64,000 nucleotides of DNA from Pyrocephalus nanus (Eukaryota; Chordata; Aves; Passeriformes; Tyrannidae): the NCBI GenBank assembly GCA_038380795.1, contig CM076259.1, positions 96,087,739 to 96,151,738 on the forward strand, given 5' to 3'. Below are positions 7,012 through 19,712 of this stretch, piece by piece. The position numbers were made by a program, and so were the translations under genes. The notes under the pieces were generated by a model. It was given only the letters and a program-made list of their open reading frames with translations. It ran no database searches and had not been told where the DNA came from. Numbering within the stretch: the stretch's first letter is position 1; the number at the start of each line of letters is the position of its first letter.

Positions 7012-7797
7012 CAGACAGAGCTTTTCATATGAAAGTTCATATTTGTATTTCTTTGTGGAGTTTAGTCATTTGGGATATACAATAACTAAGAATGCACAGA
7101 ACTGTTACTAACAGTAACAGTGCACTGAATTGACATGGTACAATTTGACAAATAGCAGGTGTCAGAAGAAATGGCTGATGCTTTTCTGCTATAATATTTT
7201 CCATTGGAAAATGCCATTTCAGCAAAATCAGTTAATTTCACAAGAATATCTATTTCATTGACACTTCTATCAAAGAACTGCATAAACTATCCATTTCAAA
7301 AAGGCCGAAGAAATAGATCACTGTGAGTTCTATATTAATATAATTCAATCATTTTGTCAATAAGATCAAACCAAAACATTTCAGCCTTACCAAAACAAAT
7401 TTATTTTAAGTATTCCTAAGCAGAAGCTTTTCATAAAGCCAAACTAAATATTTTCAATTTTCCAGAATGCTACTTTTTAATTCCGTATTTTTAATTCCTT
7501 CTCTTTCAGAAAATGCAACTATCAGAAATGTTGTACTTTACAAAAACTATTGCTCTGATGAACTATGTCTAGTGGATAAAATATGAAGACTGCAAGAAAC
7601 CAGTAGTAGGACAACAACTGTTTACAATTACTAATGGTTCTGACTATTTGATTTGGCTTTGCAAGTGACAGTGTCTTAGAAAGTGATAGGCCATATACAC
7701 CAGGAGTTCACTTTAACTTGTGGCTTATAAACTTCTCCAGGCCCACCACAACTGACATAACCAAAATATTTTCTCTTAGTTAAAAGATAAAGGTAAA

Positions 7798-7851
7798 CAA
7801 AGAGGTAAAGTTAAGTAAACTTTATCTCTTACTTAAGAATTTACCTCTTTG
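7798..7851. repeat. Near-perfect 54-base inverted repeat (hairpin)
   Basis: Outer arms CAAAGAGGTAAA (7798-7809) and TTTACCTCTTTG (7840-7851) are perfect complements. Inner arms TTAAGTAA (7811-7818) and TTACTTAA (7829-7836) are too. Only a 1-versus-3-base internal bulge and a 10-base loop are unpaired, giving 20 base pairs in all. Confidence 0.85.
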
Positions 7852-9751
7852 AATAAGAAGCATATGAAAATGCAATACATGGAATTCCTGTATTGCTGTT
7901 CCTTCTGGTAAGTAAACACAGTTTTAAGACACATTAACTGTTTTTCAAAACTACTGATTCCTGGTTCACCCTCCCCTTTTTTCCCCCACTCAGTGTATTT
8001 AGAGATAATTTCAGAAATTCTGTTCATTAGTTGCATCACATTTATAAATTTAGTTTTCTCAATCATCAATCTGGGAACCCTTAGAATCAGCCTATAAAGC
8101 CACTATATTTTAAAGCACTGAATACCAAGTCAATATTCACTGAAGGCAGTAGTGGTGTACTCCATAAATTTCTTACAGATTTTGCTGTTTTTCTCAGAAT
8201 GTGAGCTTTCATGTAAAAATAAATTCTCACACCCTTTGGCTGTGGAAATAGCCTTGATTCCCTAAATCAATAGATTTCTGTCTTGTTCATTCTGCAGTCA
8301 AGACAGACTGAACAATATAACACCTGCAGAGGTGTGGATGTCTTTCATCTGAATAGGATTTTAACTTCAAAGTCAGTATTTGACACTCTAAATGCTTAGA
8401 GCTCAATTTTCAGTTTGTAACAAAGTACAAAGATTTTGTGACCAAAATCTGTTTAGTTTCCAGTTAGTCGTGCTTCAGCAGAGGTAAATCTGATATTGCC
8501 TACCTCCCAATGCACCTGCAGGGAACTACAGTCTCACAGCCTTGAGAAGCACCCCAGGGAGCAGCTTTCTGCACAGCTTGTGGTGCACCTGCAGTGGGAC
8601 CAGTCTGGCAGGGAGAAACAGAGTTCCTTCAGCCTGTTTGCTGCACAGGTCTGACAAGGGAATTACAGATTCATCCCAAGGTTCAGAAGGCAATTTAACA
8701 AATAGATTCCAGATGGCCGAACCTGTATTTTTACACACAGCATCTGACAACTACATGGGATGTTATGCAATTTCACTTTGACCAGATAATAAAAAGTCCT
8801 TTCTTTTTGTTTTATACAGGTGAGTGAAAACCAAATCAGACTGAACTGTATGCAAAAAAATTTTGCCCTTCATTCTATACAGTTCTTAAGTCCCACACAT
8901 AATTATAATCATTTTTACAGTGTTAAACACTCATTGACTTCTCATGGAAAATATTGACAGACATTCAATAGTGGGAAACAATCCACCCCCTCATGAATTA
9001 TAATGACAAACAGCCTCCAGTCTACCCTGGTGGAAACACTGATTAACACAATTTTGCTTATGTTTCACACTTGGGATAAAAATCTTTTCTATAGATTTTC
9101 TTGTAAAAGAAGAAAGGGTATATTGACAAACATGTGAGTATCTAATATTATTGTAGGAGATTTCTGAAAAAAACTTTAACTAGAAAGCATTTGAGACAAA
9201 ATTAAATGCAGTATTAAAATATAAGGGAACTTTCTGAGTATCCTGTAGAATAAAATAATGCTGACCTTGTCTCTTGGATTCCAAGTAATTCAGGTAAGTA
9301 GTGTGATGCAACACCTCCAAAGTTAGTGTATGCTTATGCTGTGTGAGTGCTTGGGCCACATTTACTTCCATTTTTCTAGACCTTTTACGTCTTGTGGATC
9401 CTAATTTCTTTTGGCACCACAAAGTAACCTAAATTTCTCTGGACCAGCTGTACTTAGGGGAATACCACTGGCCTAGGACAAAAAGCATTTACCTCCATAT
9501 TGCTGAGAACAGATAAGTCAGTTTTGCTGAAAACTGGGAGAGATGATGTAGAGAACACTGGGGTAGAAACAGCACTTTTAAAATTAGAATTTTTAACAGG
9601 TTGAGATTTTAGCTATAAAAATTCACATAAAACATTGTGTCTCATAATAATAATAGAACTCCTTTTCGCAGAAAGTTATGTTTTCAAGTAAAAGAAGGTA
9701 TTTAATTTCAAGAATTTCATAGCATAGTTTTGGAAAACTAGGTTTGGTTAC

Positions 9752-10642
9752 TGAGGTGGGTTGACTTTGGTCAATGGCCAGACACCTGCTCAGCCACTCT
9801 ATCACTCCCCCTCTTGAACAAGGGGACGAGGGAGAAAAGAAGGTGAAAGAGCTCGTGGGCTGAGGCAAAGACAGGGAGATCCTGTATCAACTACTGCCAC
9901 AGATAAAACAGACTTGACTTGAGAAAATTAGTTTAATTTCGTTACAAGTAAAATAGACATGGATGGTGAGATACAAATGAAAATTCCCTCCACCCCTTCT
10001 TCCCAGACTTTACTTCACTCCTTCATTCTTAACTCTCTGACCTTTCCCATCCTGAGCAGTGCGACGGGGATGGGGAATGGGAGTTATGGGCAGTTCATGA
10101 CAGTTGCTCTCCGTCACTCCTTCCTCATGCTTCCTGCTCCTGTGTGAGCTCCTTTCCATGGGCTGTAACTCCTGCCAGGAGCCTGCTCCATTGTGGTCTC
10201 TCCTCCGAGCTGCAGCTTCCTTTAGGAAATACCCATCTGCCACAGCACGGGTCCTCCACGGACTGCAGCGGGGATATCTGCTCCACCATCATCCTCCATA
10301 GGCCACAGGGGACAGCCTGCTTCCCTTCAGTCACTCCATGGACTGCAGGAATATCTCAGCTCTGGCAGCTGAAGCACTTCCCTCCGCCCAGCTTCTTCAC
10401 TGACCTTTGTGTCTGCAGGATGGTTTCTCACCTTTTCTTATCTTCCTCCCTTGCTCCTTTCCCACAGATTGCCATAAAGCATTTTGTCCTTTCCTTAGAT
10501 GTTTTCTTGGAGGCACCACCAGGATCTTTGATGGAACTATATGGAATGTCTAGCATGTGGCAGCCCCTGGCCTTTCCTCACAGACACCAGCACTGCAGTT
10601 CCTCCCTCTACTACCACCACCTGGACACCTACGTCCAGTACA
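9752..10642 (+). mobile_element. Solo LTR of an avian endogenous retrovirus, with 5-bp target duplication
   Basis: The segment starts TGAGGTGGGTTGAC and ends CCAGTACA, flanked by the direct repeat GTTAC at 9747-9751 and 10643-10647. It has the recognisable avian LTR texture: CTATCACTCCCCCTC, then repeated CTCCAC/CTGCAG modules such as GGACTGCAG, and TTCACTGACCTTTGTGTCTG. No internal retroviral genes are present, so it arose by LTR-LTR recombination. ORFs inside it are by-products. Confidence 0.85.
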
Positions 10643-10647
10643 GTTAC

Positions 10648-13009
10648 AAAAAAATCTGACACTTCCTTAATGAAAAATAGAAAATAGTTTTCAATTAGAG
10701 TTTTCAATTACCATTTTCACTTTTTCAATAAAAACTTCCCAGAAAGGAGTAAGCTGTTTATATACCATAAATTTCTTCCTTCCTTGTATTTTAATGCTCA
10801 CAGCACTGCTTTTTTCTTTTTTTCATTTTCCAAGAGAAAAACCAGATTTTTCCTATCTGTGATTAAAAGAACCAGAACATTGCAGCTTAAAACCCCCTAT
10901 GCATTCTATTCTGTATTCTGCCAATGTTTCTAATTAGCTCACTGGCTGAAGTGGCAGAATTCATTAAAAGACTGGGGTTCTTTGGTGTTTTGTTTTCTTA
11001 ATTAGAGGTAAAAAATCTTTGGAACCATAACAAACAAAAATAGATGTATAACATACCTATAAGGTATCAGAAGCATACAGCTCATAGCCTTTGGAATCTG
11101 TAGATGTAAAAAAAATTTTAAAAATGTATTTTTAGAAGAGCAAGCCATTAAAGTCTGTTAGAAACAAGGATTTTGCTCTGGCTTAATCAGCAGATAACAT
11201 AATTTTAATAGCACATAACTGCTTTTTTTCTAAGTACAAGAATAATTAATAGGTTTGAACTGAACAGAAAATGAAGAGTACCTGCTGTTCTGTTTATTCT
11301 TGTAACACTAATAACTCTAAAAGTGCCCCATTTTATGGGACTTAACTCACATATGCACTGTGTTAACATTTATGCAATTAATAAAATTAATTTCCGTAGA
11401 TAATGACCCACAAAATAAGTCTGTTCTCAGGAATAAGGAGGAGGGAAAAGTTATACAAGGAACAGAAAAACAAAGACTAATGGAAGAAGTTTAAAAATTA
11501 CAAATATAAGAGAATGCACCTTTCTGTCTCCTATTCCTGATGGTGTATTTCAAACTGATTTTAAAGGTGAAGAGCTGCAGTAATTGACCTTGAAAAGTCA
11601 CATCAATTTTCCTATTAACCATGTGTAAATAGAACCAGTTCCAAATTCCAGACAAGGTAAGGAAGGTGCTTTGGCTTTGGTATATGCAGAGTCATTAATT
11701 TGGGCAGAGATGGTAGCATTTTTTCTGTATTTTTAATGTGCCCAGAAGAGTGCACAGAGGAACTGTAGTCTGTAACTACAGCCTCTTCTGTAATAATGCA
11801 GTTAATTAATAACAATACATTGTGTCATTTATAATATATAAAATTTAACTTTTCTTTCAGGAGCCAGATGTGCTGTTCAATAATCACTCAGAGCAAAAGA
11901 GTTTTACACTTTTAAACCTCAGTGCCTGAGTTCTAGCTGATCAGCATTGTATGACTTAAACATCTGTGCACTCCAACTGGTTCCAAATGCCTTTTTTAAA
12001 AATTTAGAGTTTTTTAAACTGCATTTATTTGATTAGAGTTGTAGAGGCAATTTAGCAGCAACCTTACACTGCTATTTTTAGTCTCACTTTAGATTAAAAC
12101 TAACCTTCTTATTCATTCAAGCAAATCTACACCACTGGGTTGATTATAAATTGGATTGGTGACAGTAGCTAGTGTGTCACTGGCAATGCTGAAGAACTAG
12201 AAATGCACAAAGGGCAAAATTTGCAAAGAAGACTTAGATGTGCATTAGTTGTGTTGGGCTCCACTAGCAATTAAAAAATCCAATTTTATTTGCCACCTAC
12301 AATCCTAAATTTCTCTTTGTGCAGGGAACAATCAAACAGATTTTATGCTTAGTTTACAAATAAGTTTGAGACTTATTTGCAAAATTATTTAACTTATCTA
12401 CATGATGTGATTCAGTAGATTCAGACCTTCTGATTCTGCATAAATGCTGCTAATAAACTACTGCTTAATAAATAATTAGAGTTCGTATAAGAAATATGGA
12501 AGATCAAATGAAATTCCTTTCCTTGAGCTGGAGTGTGAATTTGTACTTTAGTTTCTCACATTCTCCTTTCTTGTACACAGTGCAGGCAGCAACTTACTTA
12601 TTCTTACTCTGGTCTGCTTTATGCAGATTAAAACACTTGGTTTGCCAGAAAATAACGATGACTCCGTGGACAGATGATTAGCACAATCGCCAGGGCTCCA
12701 GATCCTCATTAACATCCTTCTCGCTGCAAAGAAGTTTAACAAGAGAGAGTTTGCCACACCATAATACACCTCAAAGAGACATATAGAGTCAACTCATGCA
12801 TAAAAGCATGTTTCACACAACTGAAATGAAAATTAAAATTAATAGAATATGGAAAACCAAATTTTTAATTAGGAGAAATGTCTGTCAAGACTATCCAGTG
12901 TCCAAGGAGGGAATACTGTTGTGCAGCCAGAAAGACCTCTCTCTAAAAGTTAGATGTCAAGTTATTGGATTAATCTGTTCAACTCTGGTTGAGCCAGTGT
13001 GTGATATTT
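10648..13009. other. AT-rich non-coding stretch
   Basis: Nothing recognised beyond short A/T runs. No ORF shows a domain or motif. Confidence 0.5.
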
Positions 13010-13610
13010 CTTAGTAGCTGGGCTCAGGCAGGTGACTCCTTAGTGAACTTATGGGTTTACCTGAGCCTTATGCCTAGGAGTCTGCCTCCATCTGTGATCG
13101 TAAAGCATGCATCACTATACATTTATGGACCTTGTTCATATATCCTTAGAGATAGATCACCAGGGCCCTGAGTGCACTACCAGGCCTTATTGTCCCTGCC
13201 CAGCCCCACCTGTTCCCCACCCCACTACCCATGGGCCCAGGAGCCCCATTTCAGTCCACGCGGGGGTCCATCGGTCCCTGCCCCAATAGTGTGTCTGGAA
13301 TGTCGTTCTTCTGTCCTCTCTCAGGACCTGCCTCATAGAATGACCTTCTCTGCAGATAGTTCATCTCCTGGGTGGACTCTAAGGCGCCTACCTCCTTTTG
13401 ACCCTTGCTGGTGCCCCTGGTTGGCCTCTGGCTCTGGCTCATCACTTGCCATGCCTGGGCTTGTAAATGACCCTGTTCCCAGTACCTGGTACTGCCCACC
13501 CTATGGGCCTGCCTCCCCTTGAAGAGGGCACAGCCTGTGATGTTGTCACCCTTGGCCTCTGTCTCCCTGTTTCTCAGGGATCAGCTGTCCCTTGCTGCAG
13601 TCTTACATGC
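13010..13610. other. GC-rich block of unknown nature
   Basis: About 600 bases are much richer in C and G than their surroundings, with many CCC and CCTG-type words (for example CCCAGCCCCACCTG near 13200). There is no long conserved-looking ORF. It may be part of an unrecognised repeat or LTR, or a regulatory block. Confidence 0.4.
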
Positions 13611-14096
13611 GTATCCTACAAGCTAAATTGAGAGTTATGTATTTTACTAGGTACATTAACATGATATTGTGACACTTAGTAATCTTAGACTAAAGTTCTG
13701 TTAGAATAATACATTCAGCTGCTTGCTGAACAATAAGTCTATCGAAGTTCCTCAGGGAGAGCAAAAGAAACCCAACTGAACCTACATCTGGTCAAAGACA
13801 ATAGCTGGAAGCAGACTGGAAGGAAATTCTTGAAGAGGGAAACCATTCACCTGTATGTCAGCAAATCCTTGCCTGGATAAAAAGTGGGACAGAAAAATCC
13901 TTGGTCTTGAACTGACAGAGAAAATCTTGGTATCAGTGGGAATTGCTTGCATATTTCAAACAGATTTCTAAAAGACAGAAAGTTATAGGCTTCTTTCCAG
14001 ACTTTACAGAAATGTCTGTTATATTCCATCACTTCTTAAGTGTTTCAGAGGTTTCCATCACTTCAGGTGTTTCAGAGATATACCAACAAATCATAA
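13611..14096. other. Non-coding stretch
   Basis: AT-rich, with nothing recognised. Confidence 0.4.
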
Positions 14097-14203
14097 TCTC
14101 CTCTTCCCTCCCCTCTCTCCTCTCCCCTCCCCCACTTTTTTTCTTTTCTTTTCTCTTTCCTCCTCTCCTTTTTTTTTCCCTTTTCTCTTTTTTTTCCTTT
14201 CTC

Positions 14204-14236
<33 letters not shown>

Positions 14237-14249
14237 CTCTTTTCTCCTC
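14097..14249 (+). repeat. Polypyrimidine tract
   Basis: 153 bases contain only C and T on the + strand except for one A at 14134; 14135-14249 is pure. Oligo-lysine/arginine ORFs read from it are artefacts. Confidence 0.9.
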
Positions 14250-15279
14250 ACCTTCTTATGTAGCACTTGAAGGAATCTTTTGGCACACAAAATTAGTTTG
14301 AGAATTTTGGTCTGTTAAGTATATATTTCACAAAAGGTGCATCCTTTACATTAAAAGCAGCAGAACTGCTGGTTAAACAAGCAGCCAGTTTCTCTAGAAG
14401 ATATTTATTTGTCCCCTGAGTAAATTAATTAAATTATCATATTCACCAAATAAGGCAACATTCTCACGAACTCTGCAGTAACATCACTCAGGTCACTAGA
14501 AGTGTCAAAAAGCACCAATTAGAAAAAAATATTCCCTGTCGGCTAAAATCTCAGACATACTCAGGCATACGCCTACATAAAGAACAAGTTTCTACTATAA
14601 ATCCTGTAATTAGTACCACCTGTTTCTGCTTAAGGTCATGTTTCTGCTCCCAGACATATGCAAAGCCAGTTCTGTCTTAAGTCAGTAAGCTGCTCAGAGC
14701 TCAGCTCAACCTGAAGCTTACACAGTCCTACAAATCACTCTTGCCAGCAGCCTGGATCAATAGCAGGTATTGAATACACCCAAAGTCAGAATCTTCCTAA
14801 AGCACTGTCAGACATCTGATTATGTCACCCCAGAAAAGTTATATATCTAAAGCATAATAATTTTCCACTGTAATTGTGAAAACAAGGGAGGATTCCTGCC
14901 TAACCAGAGCTAGAAAAATGACAGAACTGTTCCTTCCCTTCAGTTCAACATTGGCTTGCCTACAGCTGTTGCCTTCTGAAAAATCTTGGCTAAAGTATGT
15001 ACTTTGTATAAGACATATAGGAACTGGTCATTGCAAAGCCAAAATACCTTCAAGGACCTGGACCTACAATATTATTTCCCCTAGGCTATTTTTGTTCTTC
15101 AGATATGTATTTCACTGGATTTCTGAGCTTCACTTGGGAGCATGGGAAATCACCATGGCCACTGAAGTTTCTAACGCTTGAGACCTTTGTTACAAATGTT
15201 CCAAAATGTGGTTCAGAAAAATACTCTGTGACCTCTATTGATCATAAACTACATTCTGCCTGACAAGTGGAATAGCTAC
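14250..15279. other. Non-coding stretch
   Basis: No gene or transposon recognised. One short ORF (14876-15181) has no motif. Confidence 0.4.
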
Positions 15280-15845
15280 TGATATGGTTTAACCCCGGTC
15301 AGCAACTAAGCCCCCTGCAGCCTCTCACTCCTTCACCAGCAGGATGGGGGAGACAATCCAAAGTGTAAAAGTGAGAAAACTCATGGGTTGAGATAAAGAC
15401 AGTTTATTAGGTAAAGCTACATGCACCAGTAAAGTAAAACAATTACTTCACTCACCACTTCCCATGGGCAGACAAGTGTTCAGCCCCACCCAGGAAAGCT
15501 GAACTCTGTCACATGAAGTGGTAAATTGCTAAGGCAAACACCATCACTGAGTATTTCCCCCCCACTTTCACCCAGCTTTATATGCCAAGAATGAAGTCAT
15601 ATGTGTCCCGTGGGTCAGCTGGGATCAGCTGTCTTGGCTGTGTCCCCTTCTAGCTCCCTGTGCACTCCCATCCTGCTCACTGGTGCGTGGGGTGAGAGGT
15701 AGAAAAGGCCTCGCCTTTTCTAAATGCTACTCAGCAAGAGCAAAAACATCTCTGTATTATGAACACTGTTTCCATCACAAATCAAAACACTCCCATACAA
15801 GCTACTATGAATAAAATTAACTCTATTCCATCCAAACCCAGCACA
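15280..15845 (+). mobile_element. Solo LTR of a second avian retrovirus family
   Basis: It starts TGATATGGTTTAACCCC and ends CATCCAAACCCAGCACA. Familiar internal blocks include CAGCAACTAAGCCCCCTGCA, GGTTGAGATAAAGACAGTTT (15388-15407) and TGAACACTGTTTCCATCACA-like sequence near the end. The flanks GCTAC (15275-15279) and ACTAC (15846-15850) look like a decayed 5-bp target duplication. Confidence 0.8.
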
Positions 15846-15850
15846 ACTAC

Positions 15851-18836
15851 TTATGTTAAATTTTTTAAAAGTCTCTATCATTCTACTTGTCTCTGCAGTT
15901 AAGGTGGATTGACAGATCTTCTGATTCTCCTCTACTGTAATAGGAAACATTTAGATACTAAAAACATACTGCAGGCTGTTGTGATACTCCAGGTAAGTAA
16001 AGAGAACACAGCAGCCCTTATTCTCATTTATTGCTGTTGGTTTGAAACTCTCCTGGCATTTTACAGGCAATAGAGAGAGCAATGAACCTTATTTTCTGAC
16101 AGATCTGCAGCTTTAGGGGCTTTGTTTGTCTAAAAGAAAGCTTTGTCCTTTGTAAAAGAAATTATAATCATACATCTTTTCTACTCTCCCCTGACTATTG
16201 GTTTCAACATACACAATGAAGAATCCAGATGCGGCAGTAATTTGCAAGTTACAAAAATTTTTCTTTTCATATAACCTTACATTTTTATTTATCATTCCTT
16301 GATGAAACTCGAGAACTGCTGGTCAGTCACCAGATACATCATATCAAGTAGGAAACATTTTAGGAAATGCTATACATTAACAGAGTCATGGGTTGCATAA
16401 GTTTCCAGAAGCTATTTGGATCAGAAGAGAATGCTGTTCTTCAAGCAATTCTTAAAATAGTTCTAACTTGCCAGATGTCCTCCATGAATCGTGGATATTT
16501 AAAACTCCTTTAGAAATCTAGGTTTTTTTTCATCTGGGAACTGGTTAAATTACAGACTAGAATGCTCTCAATTTACTAAATATCTGATAATTGTATCTCA
16601 TTGTTTCATGGGCTTGTATCCCATTTTCCATGTATAATATGATCAATTAATTCATCTTTAAAAAATTATTTGATACATTGGTAACAAATTGAAAAACACT
16701 ATCCCTCAAAACTGGATGAAAATATATAGGTTTAAAGAGACAGAATATCAGAAGAGTGAGTGGAGGAGTGACAAAGTTGACCAGGCACAGTTTGGTTGTT
16801 GATGCTGTTTTTAATAGCACCCTCAGCTATTAAATGCTGGCACCAAAGCTTCTGTCTGTAAGTCAGTTGTGATCTTTAACATGAACAAATATAAATAGGC
16901 CAAGGTATAAGTTCAAAAGTAGATCTATACTATTTACGTGGAACTGGCAGAAAATGGCATCATAGATCTTAATCTTCAGCTGACATATCATGATGCCTTT
17001 GTGCTGAAATGGTATGAGCTTTGTGAGATCCTTGGATTTTAAGGTATTTGTACATAAGCTTCGTTTCCCTGGTTTTGTTTTGTCTCAGAAAAGTTTTATT
17101 GTGTGTGTGAATGTCTCCATACAAACTAAGTCAGGCAGAAAGAACAAATCAATGACTTTGAAAAAGCAGCAGTCTCTCCTGAAAACAACAGGACCTGGGG
17201 ACATATAAGTCTCTAAAGACAAACAGTCATCTTCAAGCACTGCACAAAATTCTTTAATGATTGTTCACTGCAGTTATACACTTGATATGATGACTCAAAA
17301 GAATGATTTGGTGAATGGAAGAGTAGTCTCACTAAATAGACTGGTAATATTAGAAAATTGTAAGCTTTTAGGCAGAACATCTAGGATTAACTTGGCTTGC
17401 TTCCTAGCACCATAGATTCCTGTAGGATATTAGAGAAATTAGAACAAGGTAATTCATAAAATAGATTGTGAATTTAAAGAAATACACCCACAGAATGGTT
17501 AGTATTCTAGGCATTATGAAATCAATGTAAACTATTCCAACACAAAAACTACCCCAAACCGTTCCAATTTGGGGTGTGTTGTGGGTGTTTCCACAGCATC
17601 CAGGAAGACTTTACCTTCTCAGTAAATTAAAATATTATTAGAGTTTCACTAATTATCTATATGCTTTCTATTGCATAGTAAGAGATTATACTCTTTAAGG
17701 CAAAATAGCAAAAAGGACACTTTGCTGTGTCAGGATAATACAGTCTTCATTACATTCTAGTCCAGTGTTTTTTTTTGGTGTTGTTTTTTTTTTTTTTTTT
17801 TTCTCTTTTCTTTTTTTTTTTTTTTAATGGGGGAAGCTATAGCAAATTTGCTAATGTTAATAGGCAGTGGAGAGACTTAAAATAATCATGTACCCTAAGG
17901 ACATGCATTAAAGAACAAGCTCATGCATTTTTTACCCTGGAGGTGGTGTTACATTTGTGGGTCACTGATTCAGCAAGACTTAGATAGAAACAGGTAACCT
18001 GAACACTGAGTCTTTCAATAGGAAGAGAGAGGTTAAAGGGGGCCTGGTTAACCTTTACAACACTAACTACTATATACAAATTGCTTTAACAAAACTGCAT
18101 CTTGGAGTTGATGGCATTCAATGCCTTTGCCATATGAGGGTATTCTACTTCCCTAAAAAGCTGGAATTTTGGTCTCTAGAAATGGATCAGAATTTTTTGC
18201 TTTTTTTTTTGTTTTTTTTTTTTTTTTTTTTTTCTTTTGTAAACCAGTCCAAAGACTGGTTTAAAAGGCTAACAAGAGGGAACAACTGCGACGTTGCTGC
18301 CAAGTTATTAATTGAAGTGAGCACTGGGGCCTTCACGTCCCAGGCATGCTTCCCACAGCTCTCTTCTGTTTCTGGGAGCAAGAGCAGAGTTTTGCTGACA
18401 AGAATCTTCAAGACTTCTACAGAGTCCAGTGAGGATAAAGTTAAAAGCTTTTCTTTTTGCCACCTTTTAAGTTAAACTTTCTTTCTACTTGGGAAATTGT
18501 CATTTCTTCCCTTGTCCATTAACTTCCTCAGGTTTCTATAAAGCTAATGGTGAAAATATGACCACAAGCTCTCCTCTGTTCCCTTACTGCCTTACTTAAT
18601 ATGTGAGAAAGTATGTAGATGGTCTTGTGAGATATTCCTTCCTTAATAACTGTGCTTTGGGGCCAGACAGGCAATAAATAAAATTCAAGCCTACTTAAAG
18701 CTATTTTAGGTTTCTGGAGCCTCTGAATCAGGATACATAACCATCTGGACAATGCTTTTTAAGAAAAAGTGACTATTTATTCATTATGATCTTCTTTTTT
18801 CAGAGAAGAAAGATGGCTGGAAAATGAAGGAAGCAG
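15851..18836. other. AT-rich non-coding stretch with T runs
   Basis: Holds T-rich runs at about 17768-17825 and 18201-18236 and a small inverted repeat (ACCCCAAA 17551-17558 / TTTGGGGT 17568-17575). No gene recognised. Confidence 0.5.
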
Positions 18837-19712
18837 AATCACAGAATCACAGCATATGCCAATGCCTGGCCCTGCACAGGATCATGTCTGAGAGCAATGT
18901 CCAAATGCTTCTTGAACTCTGGCAGGATGGGGCTGTGATCACTTCCCTGAGGAGCCTGTTCCAGTGCCAAACCACCCTCTAGGTAAAGAACCTTTTTCTA
19001 ATATCCAACCTAAACCTGCCCTGACACAGCTTCAGGCCATTCCCTTGGGTCCTGTCACTGGTCACCAGAGAGAAGAGATCAATGCCTGCCCCTCCTCTTC
19101 CCCTCATGAGGAAGTTGTAAGTGCAATGAGGTGTCCCCTTAGTCTCCTCTTCTCCAGGATGAACAGACCAAGTCACCTCATACGGTTTCCCCTCAAGGCC
19201 CTTCACCATCTTCATTGCTCTCCTTGGGACACTCCCTACCAGCTTAATACCTTTCTTTTATTGTGGTGCCCAAAACTGCATAAATTATTCAAGGTGAGGC
19301 CACACCAGTGCAGAGCAGTGCAGGACAATCCCCTCCCTGGACCGGCTGGCAATGTTCTGCCTCATGCCCCCCTAGGACATGGTTGGACCCCCTGTCTGCC
19401 AGGGCACTGCTGACTCAGATTCAACTTGCCATCAAACAGGACCCCCAGGTCCCTTTCCATTGCACTGCTTTCCAGCATCTCATTCCCCAGTCTGTACACA
19501 CGTCCGGAGTTGCCTCATCCCAGGTGCAGAATCTGGCACTTGTCTTTGTTTAACTTCATATCTTTGGTGATTGCCCAGTCCTCTAATTTGTTGAGGTCTC
19601 TCTGCGGGGCCTCCCTGCTTTCCAGGGAGTCAACAGCTCATCCCAGTTTACTATAATGAGCAAACTCACTTAGTATACCTCCAAGTCCTGCATCCAAATA
19701 ATCTATAAATCT
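18837..19712 (-). mobile_element. CR1 LINE fragment, 3' part
   Basis: The + strand opens with AATCACAGAATCACAG, the reverse complement of the CR1 tail. It then runs through familiar antisense blocks (CTTCTTGAACTCTGGCAGG; CCAACCTAAACCTGCCCTGA; CACTGGTCACCAGAGAGAAG) into the 3' end of the RT region. It is 5'-truncated near 19712. ORFs here on either strand are CR1 remnants. Confidence 0.92.

Larger units (their letters stand above)
6497..9746. other. AT-rich non-coding stretch
   Basis: No gene or recognised transposon. It holds a G-rich run at 6995-7011, a 54-base hairpin at 7798-7851 and otherwise unique-looking AT-rich sequence. The short ORFs have no recognisable motifs. Confidence 0.6.

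Noticed and set aside
10144..10659. 171-codon ORF
   Set aside because: It lies in the solo LTR 9752-10642 and runs past its end. The composition follows the LTR's CTGCAG/CTCCAC modules.
14072..14290. Lys/Glu-rich minus-strand ORF
   Set aside because: Translation of the polypyrimidine tract.
18964..19413. 149-codon ORF and neighbours
   Set aside because: Antisense translation of CR1.
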